This document shows positions 38,708 to 47,262 of a DNA stretch of 64,000 nucleotides, piece after piece. Every line of letters starts with the position of its first letter. Within the stretch, counting starts at the first letter, position 1. Source of the DNA: Paludibacteraceae bacterium (lineage in GTDB: Bacteria; Bacteroidota; Bacteroidia; Bacteroidales; Paludibacteraceae); the NCBI GenBank assembly GCA_024401555.1, contig JAKSKV010000003.1:62001-126000 (forward strand). The letters run 5' to 3'. Position numbers and translations under genes: made by a program. The notes beneath the pieces were generated by a model. That model worked only from the letters and a program-made list of their open reading frames with translations, ran no database searches and had not been told where the DNA came from.

Positions 38708-41236
38708 TCACCAACGACCACCACCAGGGCCTCCCATGCCTTGGGCAGAAGCAGTCTTGGACGTAAGCGTTGTTCCCCCTGTGAGGGTACCTCCTGTCGC
38801 ATATTTCATCGTCGTACTATTCTTTCCGCGAATGACAGTCTCCTCTCCCTCGCTATATTGGCCACCAGAAGTGAAGGTAGCGGAGGATCCGCTCACATAG
38901 ATCAATTGGGTCGCAGACTGCGTAGTCGTAAAGGAAGAGAGCACCTTTCCACCGGCAGATGCTGTATAACGCGTATTCGCCGCGACACCTGTTACCGCCA
39001 AATTGGTGGAAGAGGATGGCAAAGTCTCCGAACTCTTACAGAAGAGCATCAACACCGCACCCGACTTGAAGGCAGGCGTCGCATCACAATCAAGCGACAC
39101 ATTACCACACTCCACGATTACCGCTCCTCCTTGGAAAGACATCGATCCATTAGAATCCAACGCATCGGTATCTCCTGAACCCACATTCAAATAGTGGACA
39201 CCGCCGTTGACCGTCAAAGAGGGAGTTCCGCTACCCGATGTCGAGGTAGAACAGTTCCAGACATCATCCCATCCATAACAAGAGGTAACACCTCCGTTAA
39301 AGACCATCGTCGTACCCTCAAAGGCCTCAAAGGCGTCGGAAACCAAGATGTCGCCGCCATTGATGGTCAAATTCTGCACGCCGTGGATACCTTGGTCATT
39401 GTGGGCTGAAATGGTCAATTTACCACCATTCACGGTCACGTTCCTACCCTTCAATCCTGAGTCAAGCGTCGTGATGTCCAACGTTCCGCTGTTGACCTCC
39501 AACATTTGGTTGGAATGGATAGCCTTCGGGCCACAATAAGGGAGATATTTTTGCTTTTCCGAACTCGCTTTGTAGGTTTGGTCGCTGCTATCGCCCGTGT
39601 TGATGGTCAAAGTCAAATCATTGTCCGCTCCATTTTTATTGCCGATGACGATGCTTTTATCACTGGTGATGCCCTTACCGTGAGCCACCGTAATATGCAA
39701 ATTTCCACCCGAAATAGAGACTAACTCCTCTCCGCGAATTGCCTTCGGAGTCGTGGCATTCACCTCAACGGTGCTTCCGCCGCCGAAGCCGCCACCTCCA
39801 AAACCGCCACCCCAAGGGTTGTTATTGTTGGAAGAACTGGTGGTGGAGGTGTACCAGAACCCACCATTATTCAAGAGGGTGATGTCACCGCCATTGATAT
39901 AGACGTAATCGGCCTTCATACACTTGGCGATATTCGCCGACGCACCGATCTTCACATCCAAGACGCCCGCTTGAACAACAATCGCGGAGTCAGCCTTTAA
40001 ACCGAAAACCGAGGTCGTATCCTTATTGATCGTCTCAATGTTGTATGCGCCACTCAAATCAGCCACCACCTTTCCGCCCGCCAAGACAATCTTGTTGTCA
40101 GCGGAGATGGCTCTTGCTGCAATACCGTCGCCAGAGACTTTGATGGATGCGTTGCCACTTACCTCGACATCGCCATTGGAGACAAGTGCACCATTGTAGG
40201 AGATATCGGTCGCGTCATCAACATTCGTGAATGGTGCGGCGGCAGTCAAATCAGCCTCAACCGATCCTCCAGAAACCACGGTCTTCACACCCGACTTGAT
40301 GGCTTTCGAACCCGCTCCCGAAACGTGAAGCACAATCTCTCCACCTGCAATCTCCACCACACTGTCACACTTCAAACCCTTCACATCATCAGCACTGACG
40401 GAAAGAGTCACCTTTCCATTCTCCACCAAGATCTTTTCACTACAATCCACAGCGTCACCCTCCGTCTGCGAGATGGACAATTCTCCGCCATAAAGTTTCA
40501 ACGCATCCGCATTGATACCATCTCCTTTCGCACCGTCGATGGTCAGTGCGCCCGCATAGAGTTCAATATTCTTCGAACTGTTGATCGCATGCTTACTATT
40601 TCCCGTCACACGCAACGCTCCCTCGGAACCATCCTCGTTGATTTTCAACTTCGATTTGGTATAGAAAGCACCCTTCCTGCTATTTCCGTCGCCATCCGAC
40701 AATTTGGAATCACCCTTCAAGTGGAGCGAACATGTATAGGACTCGCCATCCGCCGCACTGTTCAAAACAATGGGAGACTGGGCATTGGACAACGACAGAT
40801 GATCCAACAAAAGCGTGTAACCTCTGTCTGGCGTCATCTCGAACGAGCCAGCATCGGAAGATCCCGAAAGGCAATAGACAATATCCTTCACATCCGCGGC
40901 GGAGACCACCGTCACAGCTGCACCATCACGGGTGATTGTCACAGATTCGAACGGATTGACCACCTCCACATCATCATTTTTATAAGTGATGAATACGGTA
41001 TCACCATCTGTTCCACTACTCTCCATCGTGAAAGTAGCGCTATCCAACGCAGCCACCTCATACTCCTTGCTCGCACCTTCCAAAATGACTTTGCCCTTCT
41101 TGAAACGAATCGTATCAATGTCAGCGACATAAATGGAGGTTTGATCGCCCGAACTAAAATGGAAATTCATCCGTGTCTGCGCCCAAGCGAATATACACGC
41201 CGCAGCCGACAAAGCCAATATCATATACTTTTTCAT
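38708..41236 (-). CDS. Carbohydrate-binding beta-helix protein (Cthe_2159/DUF4353-like)
   Basis: An 842-aa secreted protein with signal peptide MKKYMILALSAAACIFAWA. The body is made of short strand repeats (GGELSISQTEGDAVDCSEK, NGGDILVSDAFEAFEG and similar), rich in N-G-G and I-x-A-D turns, typical of the right-handed beta-helix family represented by Cthe_2159, which binds acidic or cellulosic plant polysaccharide. A Gly-rich loop (WGGGFGGGGFGGG) interrupts the helix at mid-length and another Gly run ends the chain (GMGGPGGGRW). No T9SS tail is visible. The start codon overlaps the stop of the upstream small T9SS-tailed protein as ATGA, so the two are translationally coupled and likely act together. 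Substrate is inferred from family. Confidence 0.82.
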   Translation of the reverse strand: MKKYMILALSAAACIFAWAQTRMNFHFSSGDQTSIYVADIDTIRFKKGKVILEGASKEYEVAALDSATFTMESSGTDGDTVFITYKNDDVEVVNPFESVTITRDGAAVTVVSAADVKDIVYCLSGSSDAGSFEMTPDRGYTLLLDHLSLSNAQSPIVLNSAADGESYTCSLHLKGDSKLSDGDGNSRKGAFYTKSKLKINEDGSEGALRVTGNSKHAINSSKNIELYAGALTIDGAKGDGINADALKLYGGELSISQTEGDAVDCSEKILVENGKVTLSVSADDVKGLKCDSVVEIAGGEIVLHVSGAGSKAIKSGVKTVVSGGSVEADLTAAAPFTNVDDATDISYNGALVSNGDVEVSGNASIKVSGDGIAARAISADNKIVLAGGKVVADLSGAYNIETINKDTTSVFGLKADSAIVVQAGVLDVKIGASANIAKCMKADYVYINGGDITLLNNGGFWYTSTTSSSNNNNPWGGGFGGGGFGGGSTVEVNATTPKAIRGEELVSISGGNLHITVAHGKGITSDKSIVIGNKNGADNDLTLTINTGDSSDQTYKASSEKQKYLPYCGPKAIHSNQMLEVNSGTLDITTLDSGLKGRNVTVNGGKLTISAHNDQGIHGVQNLTINGGDILVSDAFEAFEGTTMVFNGGVTSCYGWDDVWNCSTSTSGSGTPSLTVNGGVHYLNVGSGDTDALDSNGSMSFQGGAVIVECGNVSLDCDATPAFKSGAVLMLFCKSSETLPSSSTNLAVTGVAANTRYTASAGGKVLSSFTTTQSATQLIYVSGSSATFTSGGQYSEGEETVIRGKNSTTMKYATGGTLTGGTTLTSKTASAQGMGGPGGGRW

Positions 41237-41736
41237 AACTTACAGATTTTCAAATAAGTACCATTCAATTCAATCATATAAACACCCTTTGCGAGTAGCG
41301 AAAGGTCAATAACCGCACCATTCGATGTCACCCCCTTCATCAAGCACTCGCCATCCATCGAATAGATACGATAGGGATAGGAGCCATCCCTATCCATCTC
41401 CACCGTCACCACATCTGACGTAGGGTTAGGAAAGAGAGAAAGCTTCGGCGACATCGAGATGACACGTTCCACTCCACTCGCGGAGAGATCCACCGTCTCG
41501 AAAAGCATTTTATCAACTTGGGAGAGCGCAATGCTCTCAACCTTACCATTTCCCACCGTATCGATCACCATCGAATTACCGGAAAAATAGATTTTTCCCT
41601 CGTCATACATGCGATAGTGGGTAATCCCCTCAGGTTGTTCAACCGACACCCGAGTGAACGTGATCGCCATCAGCGGAGATGCAACCATCCCCGCCAACAA
41701 CATCATCACCGTTTTCATTGTGTTTGTTATTTTCAT
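41233..41736 (-). CDS. Small T9SS type A-tailed secreted protein
   Basis: A 167-aa protein with a signal peptide (MKTVMMLLAGMVASPLMA; an earlier ATG adds six residues). After about 70 residues containing an IDSVDKMLF-like segment (IALSQVDKMLFET), it has a typical T9SS type A sorting domain: LSLFPNPTSDVVTVE, YRIYSMDGECL, LAKGVYMIELNG. It seems to be little more than a sorting domain with a short strand-rich head. The ATGA overlap with the beta-helix gene suggests a partner, perhaps supplying the anchoring signal that the larger protein lacks. Confidence 0.8.
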   Translation of the reverse strand: MKITNTMKTVMMLLAGMVASPLMAITFTRVSVEQPEGITHYRMYDEGKIYFSGNSMVIDTVGNGKVESIALSQVDKMLFETVDLSASGVERVISMSPKLSLFPNPTSDVVTVEMDRDGSYPYRIYSMDGECLMKGVTSNGAVIDLSLLAKGVYMIELNGTYLKICKL

Positions 41737-41787
41737 AATAGTGTCTGTTTGATGTAATTTAAATTATACAGTTATTCGTAGATGGTA

Positions 41788-41795
41788 CAAATGTA
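41788..41795 (-). promoter_or_regulatory. Candidate -7 box for the 41736-38708 operon
   Basis: TACATTTG on the - strand matches TAnnTTTG exactly and would give a leader of about 45-50 nt. No clear -33 TTTG was found at the proper distance, so confidence is limited. Confidence 0.4.
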
Positions 41796-41889
41796 CGGCG
41801 ACGCTTGGTGAAGCGTTAATTTTTTCAATTAAGAATGGCAGATGTTCAATCAAAAAGAGCGGCTATCTAATTTTTCCAACAAAAATCAC

Positions 41890-41897
41890 TATTTTTG
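41890..41897 (+). promoter_or_regulatory. -7 box of the UpxY-like gene (TATTTTTG)
   Basis: An exact TAnnTTTG match lies 22 bases before the start codon at 41919. The -33 region is only T-rich. Together with the opposite box at 41788-41795 it makes 41737-41918 a divergent promoter region. Confidence 0.6.
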
Positions 41898-41918
41898 CGG
41901 TAAAAGAGTGCAATAAAG

Positions 41919-42449
41919 ATGGAGAGCAATCAAGAAGTACATTGGTATGTCGCCAAGACAAAATCCAGGCAGGAGAAAAAGATCAGGGAACAGTTGGAGG
42001 AGATGGGCGTGGAAAACTATCTTCCAACCAGCGTCGAGGTGCGTCAATGGCACGACCGCAAGAAAAAGGTGGAGATGGTACTCATTCCAAGCACAATTTT
42101 CATCCATACGGACAAAGAGAGAGCCTTATCGCTTTCCAACGACAGAGGCGTCCAGATCCGCTACGCCATCGATATGATGGATGGCAAAAGATCGATGATG
42201 ACCGTTTCCGACAAGGAGATGAACAACTTCATCAAATTCCTAGACCTCTCCGACGAGGCGGAAATATCCACCGACAACGATTTGCTTTACGCAAAGGGCA
42301 CCTTGGTGGAGATCACCAAAGGACCTTGGTGCGGCATCGAGGGAGAACTCGTCCGCGTGGACAGCAAGAAGAAAGTGGTGGTCAGATTATCAGGGGTGAT
42401 CGCCTGCACGTTGGAAATTCCAATGAGTTATTTAAAGAAGATAGAATAA
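41919..42449 (+). CDS. UpxY/NusG-like transcription antiterminator
   Basis: A 176-aa NusG-family protein. The NGN domain occupies about residues 7-115 (HWYVAKTKSRQEKKI, then ENYLPTSVEVRQW), and a C-terminal KOW-type domain about 120-175 (GTLVEITKGPWCGIEGELVRV). This arrangement and size match the UpxY/LoaP-type specialised NusG paralogues that Bacteroidota use to read through long exopolysaccharide operons. Here, no polysaccharide operon follows: the next gene converges on it. It may act in trans or be a remnant of a lost locus. Confidence 0.88.
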   Translation: MESNQEVHWYVAKTKSRQEKKIREQLEEMGVENYLPTSVEVRQWHDRKKKVEMVLIPSTIFIHTDKERALSLSNDRGVQIRYAIDMMDGKRSMMTVSDKEMNNFIKFLDLSDEAEISTDNDLLYAKGTLVEITKGPWCGIEGELVRVDSKKKVVVRLSGVIACTLEIPMSYLKKIE

Positions 42450-42466
42450 CCTTACGGTTTGCGCAT

Positions 42467-42493
42467 AAAAAAGGGCGTTTTTCAAAACGCCCC
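42467..42493 (-). terminator. Terminator of the C69-like gene
   Basis: GGGCGTTTT/AAAACGCCC (42473-42481 with 42484-42492) forms a hairpin. On the - strand it is followed by a T run (about 42472-42467). On the + strand there is no T run, so it mainly serves the - strand gene. Confidence 0.82.
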
Positions 42494-42500
42494 TACACAA

Positions 42501-44153
42501 TCATTTCACATCTTCATCCACCTTGAACTTATCACCCGTCTCATCTATAATACGTTGATAATAGCTCTTGGAATAACCAGGCATTTGAATATCCTCCGGA
42601 ACACCCCATCCATTATCCAGGAACTTACCTTTTCGTTCGCGTTTGATGTTACCGTCCGCATATTTCACCATGAGGAACTCGCCCAAAGATTTCCACTGCG
42701 ACATCATGATGCTCGCTTGGTTCTCGGAATACTCCGTCAAGAAACGGTTGGCGTAGTCTGGTGATTTTTTGTAAAGCGATTGGGCAGCCTCCTCCACAAC
42801 ATCGAGGTTATCCTCCAACTTTTGCTCAAACTCGGCCTGGACGCGGCGGATATCTGGCGCCATGTACTTATACTTGCCATACGCCATGTTGGATACCCAG
42901 TTGAACACCCAATAGGCGGCATCCCAAGAAAACTCCAACAAACTACCGTTGCCGGTACGGAAACATGATGGCACTTGGGTGGTTCCACAGTAGATAGGCA
43001 CATAGACAGTAAAGGTCGCGTCGTCCACGCCAAACCATAGCACACCGCCAATCTTATTCGGCAACCAACTACGCATCTGCGCCACAAAGGAGAAAGCGTT
43101 CTTCGGACTCGCAATTGGCGCCTCATTGAAATAGGTATTGCCATCCACCTCCCAGAAGCGAGGCTCGAAACGGAACTCGGCACCGAAAGGTTCCGCACCA
43201 ACATCCTCGGTCAAAGCCAGCGGCGAATCCTCGAAATGGTCGCGCATCAAATTCTTCAACTCCAACAAAGAGACCTTGTTCGTAGGCTTCACCCACAAAG
43301 GCATCTTCTCTTCAGATTTTCCTAAAACATACGAGATATACTTCTCCATCTCTGGATTCACCTTACGGTAGATGCTCCACACCCTGGCATCGCAGAAACG
43401 TCTCGCGCTGAATGACATCGGATCGTAGGCCTCCGAGAAATTGAAATCCTTGTTCTTCCCGTTGAAGTAGCCCATCTCCTTGGCGAAGGAGATCACATCC
43501 CTGGAGTAACGGCAGTTCTCCCGGTCGTTCAAAGGGAAAGTGGTAATGCGGGAGTGGTTGGTATGGGCGCAGATGCAATCATCCGGCACACGCAAAGCCA
43601 CCCAGACGGCACCCTTGATATCGGGTCCCTTGCCGATCATCTCCATGATCCATATTTCGTTCGGATCGGCGATGGAGAAGGTCTCTCCCGTGCTGCAATA
43701 ACCATAATGGTTGGCCAGGTCGCTCATCACCTGAATCGCCTCTTGGGCGGTCTTGGAGCGTTGCAAGGTAATGTAGATCAAATTACCATAGTCCAAAATG
43801 CCCGTGGTATCCTGGAGCTCCTTTCTTCCGCCGAAAGTTGACTCCGTAATACAGACTTGGTACTCGTTGATATTACCCAACACAGCGTAGGTTTCTGAAA
43901 CCTCTTCGATTTTTCCTTGGTATTTATGGGTATCCCAACCATAGATATCCGTCTGCATATACTTGGCGTTGGTGGTAGCGGGATAGAAGGATAACTCTCC
44001 GTAGAGGTAGTAGGAGTCCGCCGAATAGGTACAAAAAGTGGAGCCATCCTTAGAGGCTGCCTTTCCCACCATCACATTGGTACCAGCCCAAAGTTCGGTA
44101 CCAGCAAAGACCAAAGCCACAAACGCCAAAGCGCCTTTCAATATTTTATTCAT
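42501..44153 (-). CDS. C69-family dipeptidase-like protein, N-terminal Cys replaced
   Basis: The ATG at 44153 (MNKILKG) is preferred over an in-frame TTG six bases upstream. The 550-residue secreted protein matches family C69 (PepD-like Ntn hydrolases) along its length: VGKAASKDGS, YSADSYYLYGEL, the GNINEYQVCITESTFGGR segment, DPNEIWIMEMIGKGP and AHTNHSRITTFPLND. In active members, processing exposes an N-terminal Cys in a C-T-N motif; here that position reads A-G-T-N (Gly 24 from this ATG), and a Cys occurs instead at STFCTYSAD. It may be catalytically inactive or use another residue. It starts at the stop of the M23 gene (TGATG), indicating an operon for peptidoglycan or peptide processing. 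Confidence 0.87.
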   Translation of the reverse strand: MNKILKGALAFVALVFAGTELWAGTNVMVGKAASKDGSTFCTYSADSYYLYGELSFYPATTNAKYMQTDIYGWDTHKYQGKIEEVSETYAVLGNINEYQVCITESTFGGRKELQDTTGILDYGNLIYITLQRSKTAQEAIQVMSDLANHYGYCSTGETFSIADPNEIWIMEMIGKGPDIKGAVWVALRVPDDCICAHTNHSRITTFPLNDRENCRYSRDVISFAKEMGYFNGKNKDFNFSEAYDPMSFSARRFCDARVWSIYRKVNPEMEKYISYVLGKSEEKMPLWVKPTNKVSLLELKNLMRDHFEDSPLALTEDVGAEPFGAEFRFEPRFWEVDGNTYFNEAPIASPKNAFSFVAQMRSWLPNKIGGVLWFGVDDATFTVYVPIYCGTTQVPSCFRTGNGSLLEFSWDAAYWVFNWVSNMAYGKYKYMAPDIRRVQAEFEQKLEDNLDVVEEAAQSLYKKSPDYANRFLTEYSENQASIMMSQWKSLGEFLMVKYADGNIKRERKGKFLDNGWGVPEDIQMPGYSKSYYQRIIDETGDKFKVDEDVK

Positions 44154-45868
44154 CACCAAAAGATTTGAGAGTTATATTCCGCCACATTGCCGCAGTTATC
44201 CTTTACGACCACCCGCAACTCGTGGTTCTTATTTCTTTGCACCAAGTTCTTGTCCAGCCAAAAGGTGATCTGGCGTGTCTTGAAATCGAATTCAAACATC
44301 ACCCATTTGCCATCGATGTAACCATCGTATGAGGCGATACCCGAATGGGCATCATTGATCTTTAGGCGGACAAAAGGTTGGGTGACCAGATTCTTCGTAT
44401 GCACGGCTTGGATGGTTGGCGCCACCAAATCCGCAGCCACGGCGAAACGGCCGAACGAATTGACATTGGCCACCATATAGCCATTGTTGTAATGGCCTGG
44501 GAAAGCGCCCAGGAGCGTGCCATTATCCGCCACCTTCGCAATATAATATTTATTCTTATCCGCCAAAGTATCCTGAGTCAAACGGATGGAGAGGTCGCAG
44601 TAACGATGCACAGGCGCCGACCATTGACCAATCTGATGGATGTTGGAGAAGAAACGATCGGATTCGATCTCCTTGTAATTCTCCGCCACATCCGTATAGA
44701 GGGCCTCTGCGGGCAACTGCATCGCAAAATTATCCTTCAAAATAAACCGCGCGGTTCCGCACTGGATCAAGCTATCCGCAGGCAGCGTCGATTTATCCCA
44801 AGACATCTTCTTGCCATGAATCACAAAAGAGAGTTCATCGCTGTTGTTGAAATCATCGACCACCACATATTTCACCCGGTAATCACGCTCCTGATCGATG
44901 ACGAAAGTACCCGCCAAACCGCCATGGATATTGAGCGGCAAATTCTTTTCCTTGAAAGACTTCATATAGAATTCGCCCGATGTGAGCTGTTGCTTGTAGT
45001 CGATGAAACCATTCAAGGCGCGCGTCTCGGAGAATTTGATATCGGTGATATGGACATCCGAGATCATGACATCATCCACATAGAGCTTCAAATGGCGCGG
45101 GGTATAACGGAACGGCGCATTAGTCATCTGGTCAATCGCCTTCACCGCAAAGCCGATCTTTCCCCAGGCGTTGATGTTTTCTCCGCCCTTCAAGACACGC
45201 TTACGGGCCTTATTGACAATCATAGGGAATTTCTGCTCTTCCAAATCATTGACACGACCTTCACCATCCAAACCATAGATCTTCACACCATCGATGCGAG
45301 GCGCACGGTCATCCAAGATACCAAAATATTTATTTAGGATAAATGGGTTCTGCAACGCCTGATCCTCAGTGCGGCGTACCTCAAAATGGAGGTGAGGTCC
45401 ACCAGAAGAACCTGTATTGCCAGAGATGGCGAATTGTTCTCCCTTTTTCACCACAAAATCGTTGGGGCCTAAATCGATCTCCACCTCATATTTTTGCTCG
45501 CCATACTGCTTCGCCTTCACGATGGAGTCCAATTTAGGAACAAATCCATTCAAATGGGCGTAGAGCGTCGTGTAGCCGTTAGGGTGCGCGATCAAGACAC
45601 ACTTACCGTAACTGGCGCGGTGAATGGAGACATGCGACACATAACCGTCCGCCACCGCATAGATCGGTTTATTCTCCTCACCATTGGTTCTAAAATCCAT
45701 ACCACCATGGAAATGGTTGCGTCGCATCTCAGCGAAGCTACCGCTCAAAGTTGTCTCGAAACGGACAGGGGAACACACTTCCCAATTCTCTAATGTCTTA
45801 TTCTCTGATTGTGCGGCCGAAAGCGAGGAGACCACACCCAACATCAGCGAGAAAATTACTCTTTTCAT
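44153..45868 (-). CDS. M23 family metallopeptidase
   Basis: A 571-aa exported protein with a short signal peptide (MKRVIFSLMLGVVSSLSAAQ). Residues of about 35-170 form an M23/LytM domain with zinc ligands H54 and D58 (HFHGGMDF), the YAHL motif around H105, and H159-L-H161, all present, so it should be an active zinc endopeptidase cutting peptidoglycan cross-bridges. The remaining 400 residues are beta-rich with no recognised catalytic motif. Bacteroidota have many such long M23 proteins. It heads a two-gene operon with the C69-like protein. Confidence 0.93.
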   Translation of the reverse strand: MKRVIFSLMLGVVSSLSAAQSENKTLENWEVCSPVRFETTLSGSFAEMRRNHFHGGMDFRTNGEENKPIYAVADGYVSHVSIHRASYGKCVLIAHPNGYTTLYAHLNGFVPKLDSIVKAKQYGEQKYEVEIDLGPNDFVVKKGEQFAISGNTGSSGGPHLHFEVRRTEDQALQNPFILNKYFGILDDRAPRIDGVKIYGLDGEGRVNDLEEQKFPMIVNKARKRVLKGGENINAWGKIGFAVKAIDQMTNAPFRYTPRHLKLYVDDVMISDVHITDIKFSETRALNGFIDYKQQLTSGEFYMKSFKEKNLPLNIHGGLAGTFVIDQERDYRVKYVVVDDFNNSDELSFVIHGKKMSWDKSTLPADSLIQCGTARFILKDNFAMQLPAEALYTDVAENYKEIESDRFFSNIHQIGQWSAPVHRYCDLSIRLTQDTLADKNKYYIAKVADNGTLLGAFPGHYNNGYMVANVNSFGRFAVAADLVAPTIQAVHTKNLVTQPFVRLKINDAHSGIASYDGYIDGKWVMFEFDFKTRQITFWLDKNLVQRNKNHELRVVVKDNCGNVAEYNSQIFW

Positions 45869-45888
45869 CTATCATTATTTTATGACCA

Positions 45889-45896
45889 CAAATTTA
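45889..45896 (-). promoter_or_regulatory. -7 box of the M23/C69 operon (TAAATTTG)
   Basis: An exact TAnnTTTG match on the - strand, about 20 bases before the start codon. No good -33 element is seen at 19-21 bases. Confidence 0.5.
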
Positions 45897-46013
45897 CCAA
45901 ATCCATTCAATTCTAAATTCCAACACGGGAAAAACATAACACACATCCACCGCTATTTTTAGAAACTTTAAGGATTTATTCAATAGAAAGGTTTTAAGAT
46001 TATCCAAATTTTA

Positions 46014-46047
46014 TAATTTTGCATTCGCTTTACGCCTGAATAGGCGT
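46014..46047 (+). promoter_or_regulatory. Promoter and 5' hairpin of the large DUF1573 gene
   Basis: TAATTTTG (46014-46021) matches TAnnTTTG exactly. A perfect 6-bp hairpin with a 4-nt loop (ACGCCT-GAAT-AGGCGT, 46032-46047) should sit at or within a few bases of the 5' end of the transcript, a position typical of mRNA-stabilising stem-loops. About 40 bases of A-rich leader follow before the start codon. Confidence 0.65.
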
Positions 46048-46085
46048 GAGAAAGAGGAAAAAATGTTAAATTAAAATAGAAAGAA

Positions 46086-47156
46086 ATGAAAAAGTTAATG
46101 TTTTCTTTAATCGCTTTGTTCGCAGGTTTTGCGGCAGCGTTTGCGGAGGATGCCCCTGAAATCTATTTCGAGAACATCGTTCACGACTTCGGAACATTCC
46201 CTGAGGAGAACGGCAAGGTATCTTGCACATTCGAGTTCAAGAACACTGGTACCGCTGATTTGGTACTTCAAAAGGTAAAGGCCTCTTGCGGTTGCACCAC
46301 GCCAGAGTGGACCAAGGAGCCTGTCAAGGCTGGTGAGACTGGTATCGTAAAGGCTACTTACAACGCGACTGGCCGTCCAGGTTCATTCACCAAGACCATC
46401 ACCGTCACTTCAAACGCAGGTGAGAAGAGATTGACCATCAAGGGTGAGGTGATCCCTAAGGCACAAAAGGTGGAGGACAAGTATCCATTCGAGGTAAACG
46501 GTCTTCGCTTGATGAAGAAGAACATCTACTTCAACACCGTTATGTTCCCTAACAACTCAAAAGAGGAGAACATCGAGATCATCAACAACGGCAACGAGGA
46601 CATCAAGGTGTCATTCGACAATGTTCCTAAGTTCGTCACTATCAAGTGCGACAACGAGACTTTGAAGCCAGGCGAGCGCAGCAACATCCGTTTGACTGCC
46701 ACCACCAAGGACTCTGAGGTTTGGGGATCATTCAAGAAGACTCTTACCGTTAAGGCAAACGGCAAGCCAGCCACTTTCGACGTGACACTCTACGGAAACG
46801 TAGCGGAGGACTTCTCTCAAATGTCTCCAACTGATTTGGCGAACGCTCCAGTTTTGGGCGTAGGCAACACCGTTCAATTGGGTGAAATCAAGGCTGGTTC
46901 TACCAAGACATTCAAGTTCCCTGTAACCAACAAGGGAAAGAACAACCTTATCATCCGTGCCGCTAACTGCGATGCGAAAGGATTTATCGTAACCGCTCCT
47001 AACAAGCCTATCAAGGCTGAGAAGGAGGCCGCTATCATGGTTAAGGTAAATGCAGCTAACCTTCAAGCAGGCAAGTTCAGCCAACGCTTGACTTTGGTTA
47101 CCAACGACCCTAAGCGTAGCAACTTCGTCATCAACTTTATCGGCGAGGTTAAATAA
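46086..47156 (+). CDS. DUF1573 domain protein, 356 aa
   Basis: A secreted protein with signal peptide MKKLMFSLIALFAGFAAAFA. The first domain (about 24-125) is a typical DUF1573 Ig-like fold: HDFGTFPEENGKVSCTFEFKN, ASCGCTTPEW and GxPGSFTKTITVTSN. Two further beta-sandwich domains follow, the last again ending in a KFSQRLTLVTNDPKRS segment. DUF1573 proteins are abundant, poorly characterised envelope proteins of Bacteroidota. Codon choice is strongly biased (AAG, GGT, AAC, CGT), and with the exact promoter and 5' hairpin this suggests high expression. A strong terminator follows, separating it from the redox operon that contains a second DUF1573 gene. Confidence 0.9.
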   Translation: MKKLMFSLIALFAGFAAAFAEDAPEIYFENIVHDFGTFPEENGKVSCTFEFKNTGTADLVLQKVKASCGCTTPEWTKEPVKAGETGIVKATYNATGRPGSFTKTITVTSNAGEKRLTIKGEVIPKAQKVEDKYPFEVNGLRLMKKNIYFNTVMFPNNSKEENIEIINNGNEDIKVSFDNVPKFVTIKCDNETLKPGERSNIRLTATTKDSEVWGSFKKTLTVKANGKPATFDVTLYGNVAEDFSQMSPTDLANAPVLGVGNTVQLGEIKAGSTKTFKFPVTNKGKNNLIIRAANCDAKGFIVTAPNKPIKAEKEAAIMVKVNAANLQAGKFSQRLTLVTNDPKRSNFVINFIGEVK

Positions 47157-47179
47157 TAGCACTCACGGTTAGACATAAC

Positions 47180-47220
47180 AAAAGCGATAGGGTCGGTAAT
47201 GCCTCCCTATCGCTTTTTTT
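47180..47220 (+). terminator. Terminator after the large DUF1573 gene
   Basis: A perfect 13-bp stem (47180-47192 with 47205-47217) with a 12-nt loop runs into T residues to 47220. Confidence 0.93.
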
Positions 47221-47262
47221 GACCTATTATTTTTTCGACAAGACTCATCGTGATATTCCGAC

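Noticed and set aside
40325-41257. 310-codon + strand frame opposite the beta-helix gene
   Set aside because: Shadow of a strongly biased coding strand; rich in His, Arg and Thr with no domain pattern.
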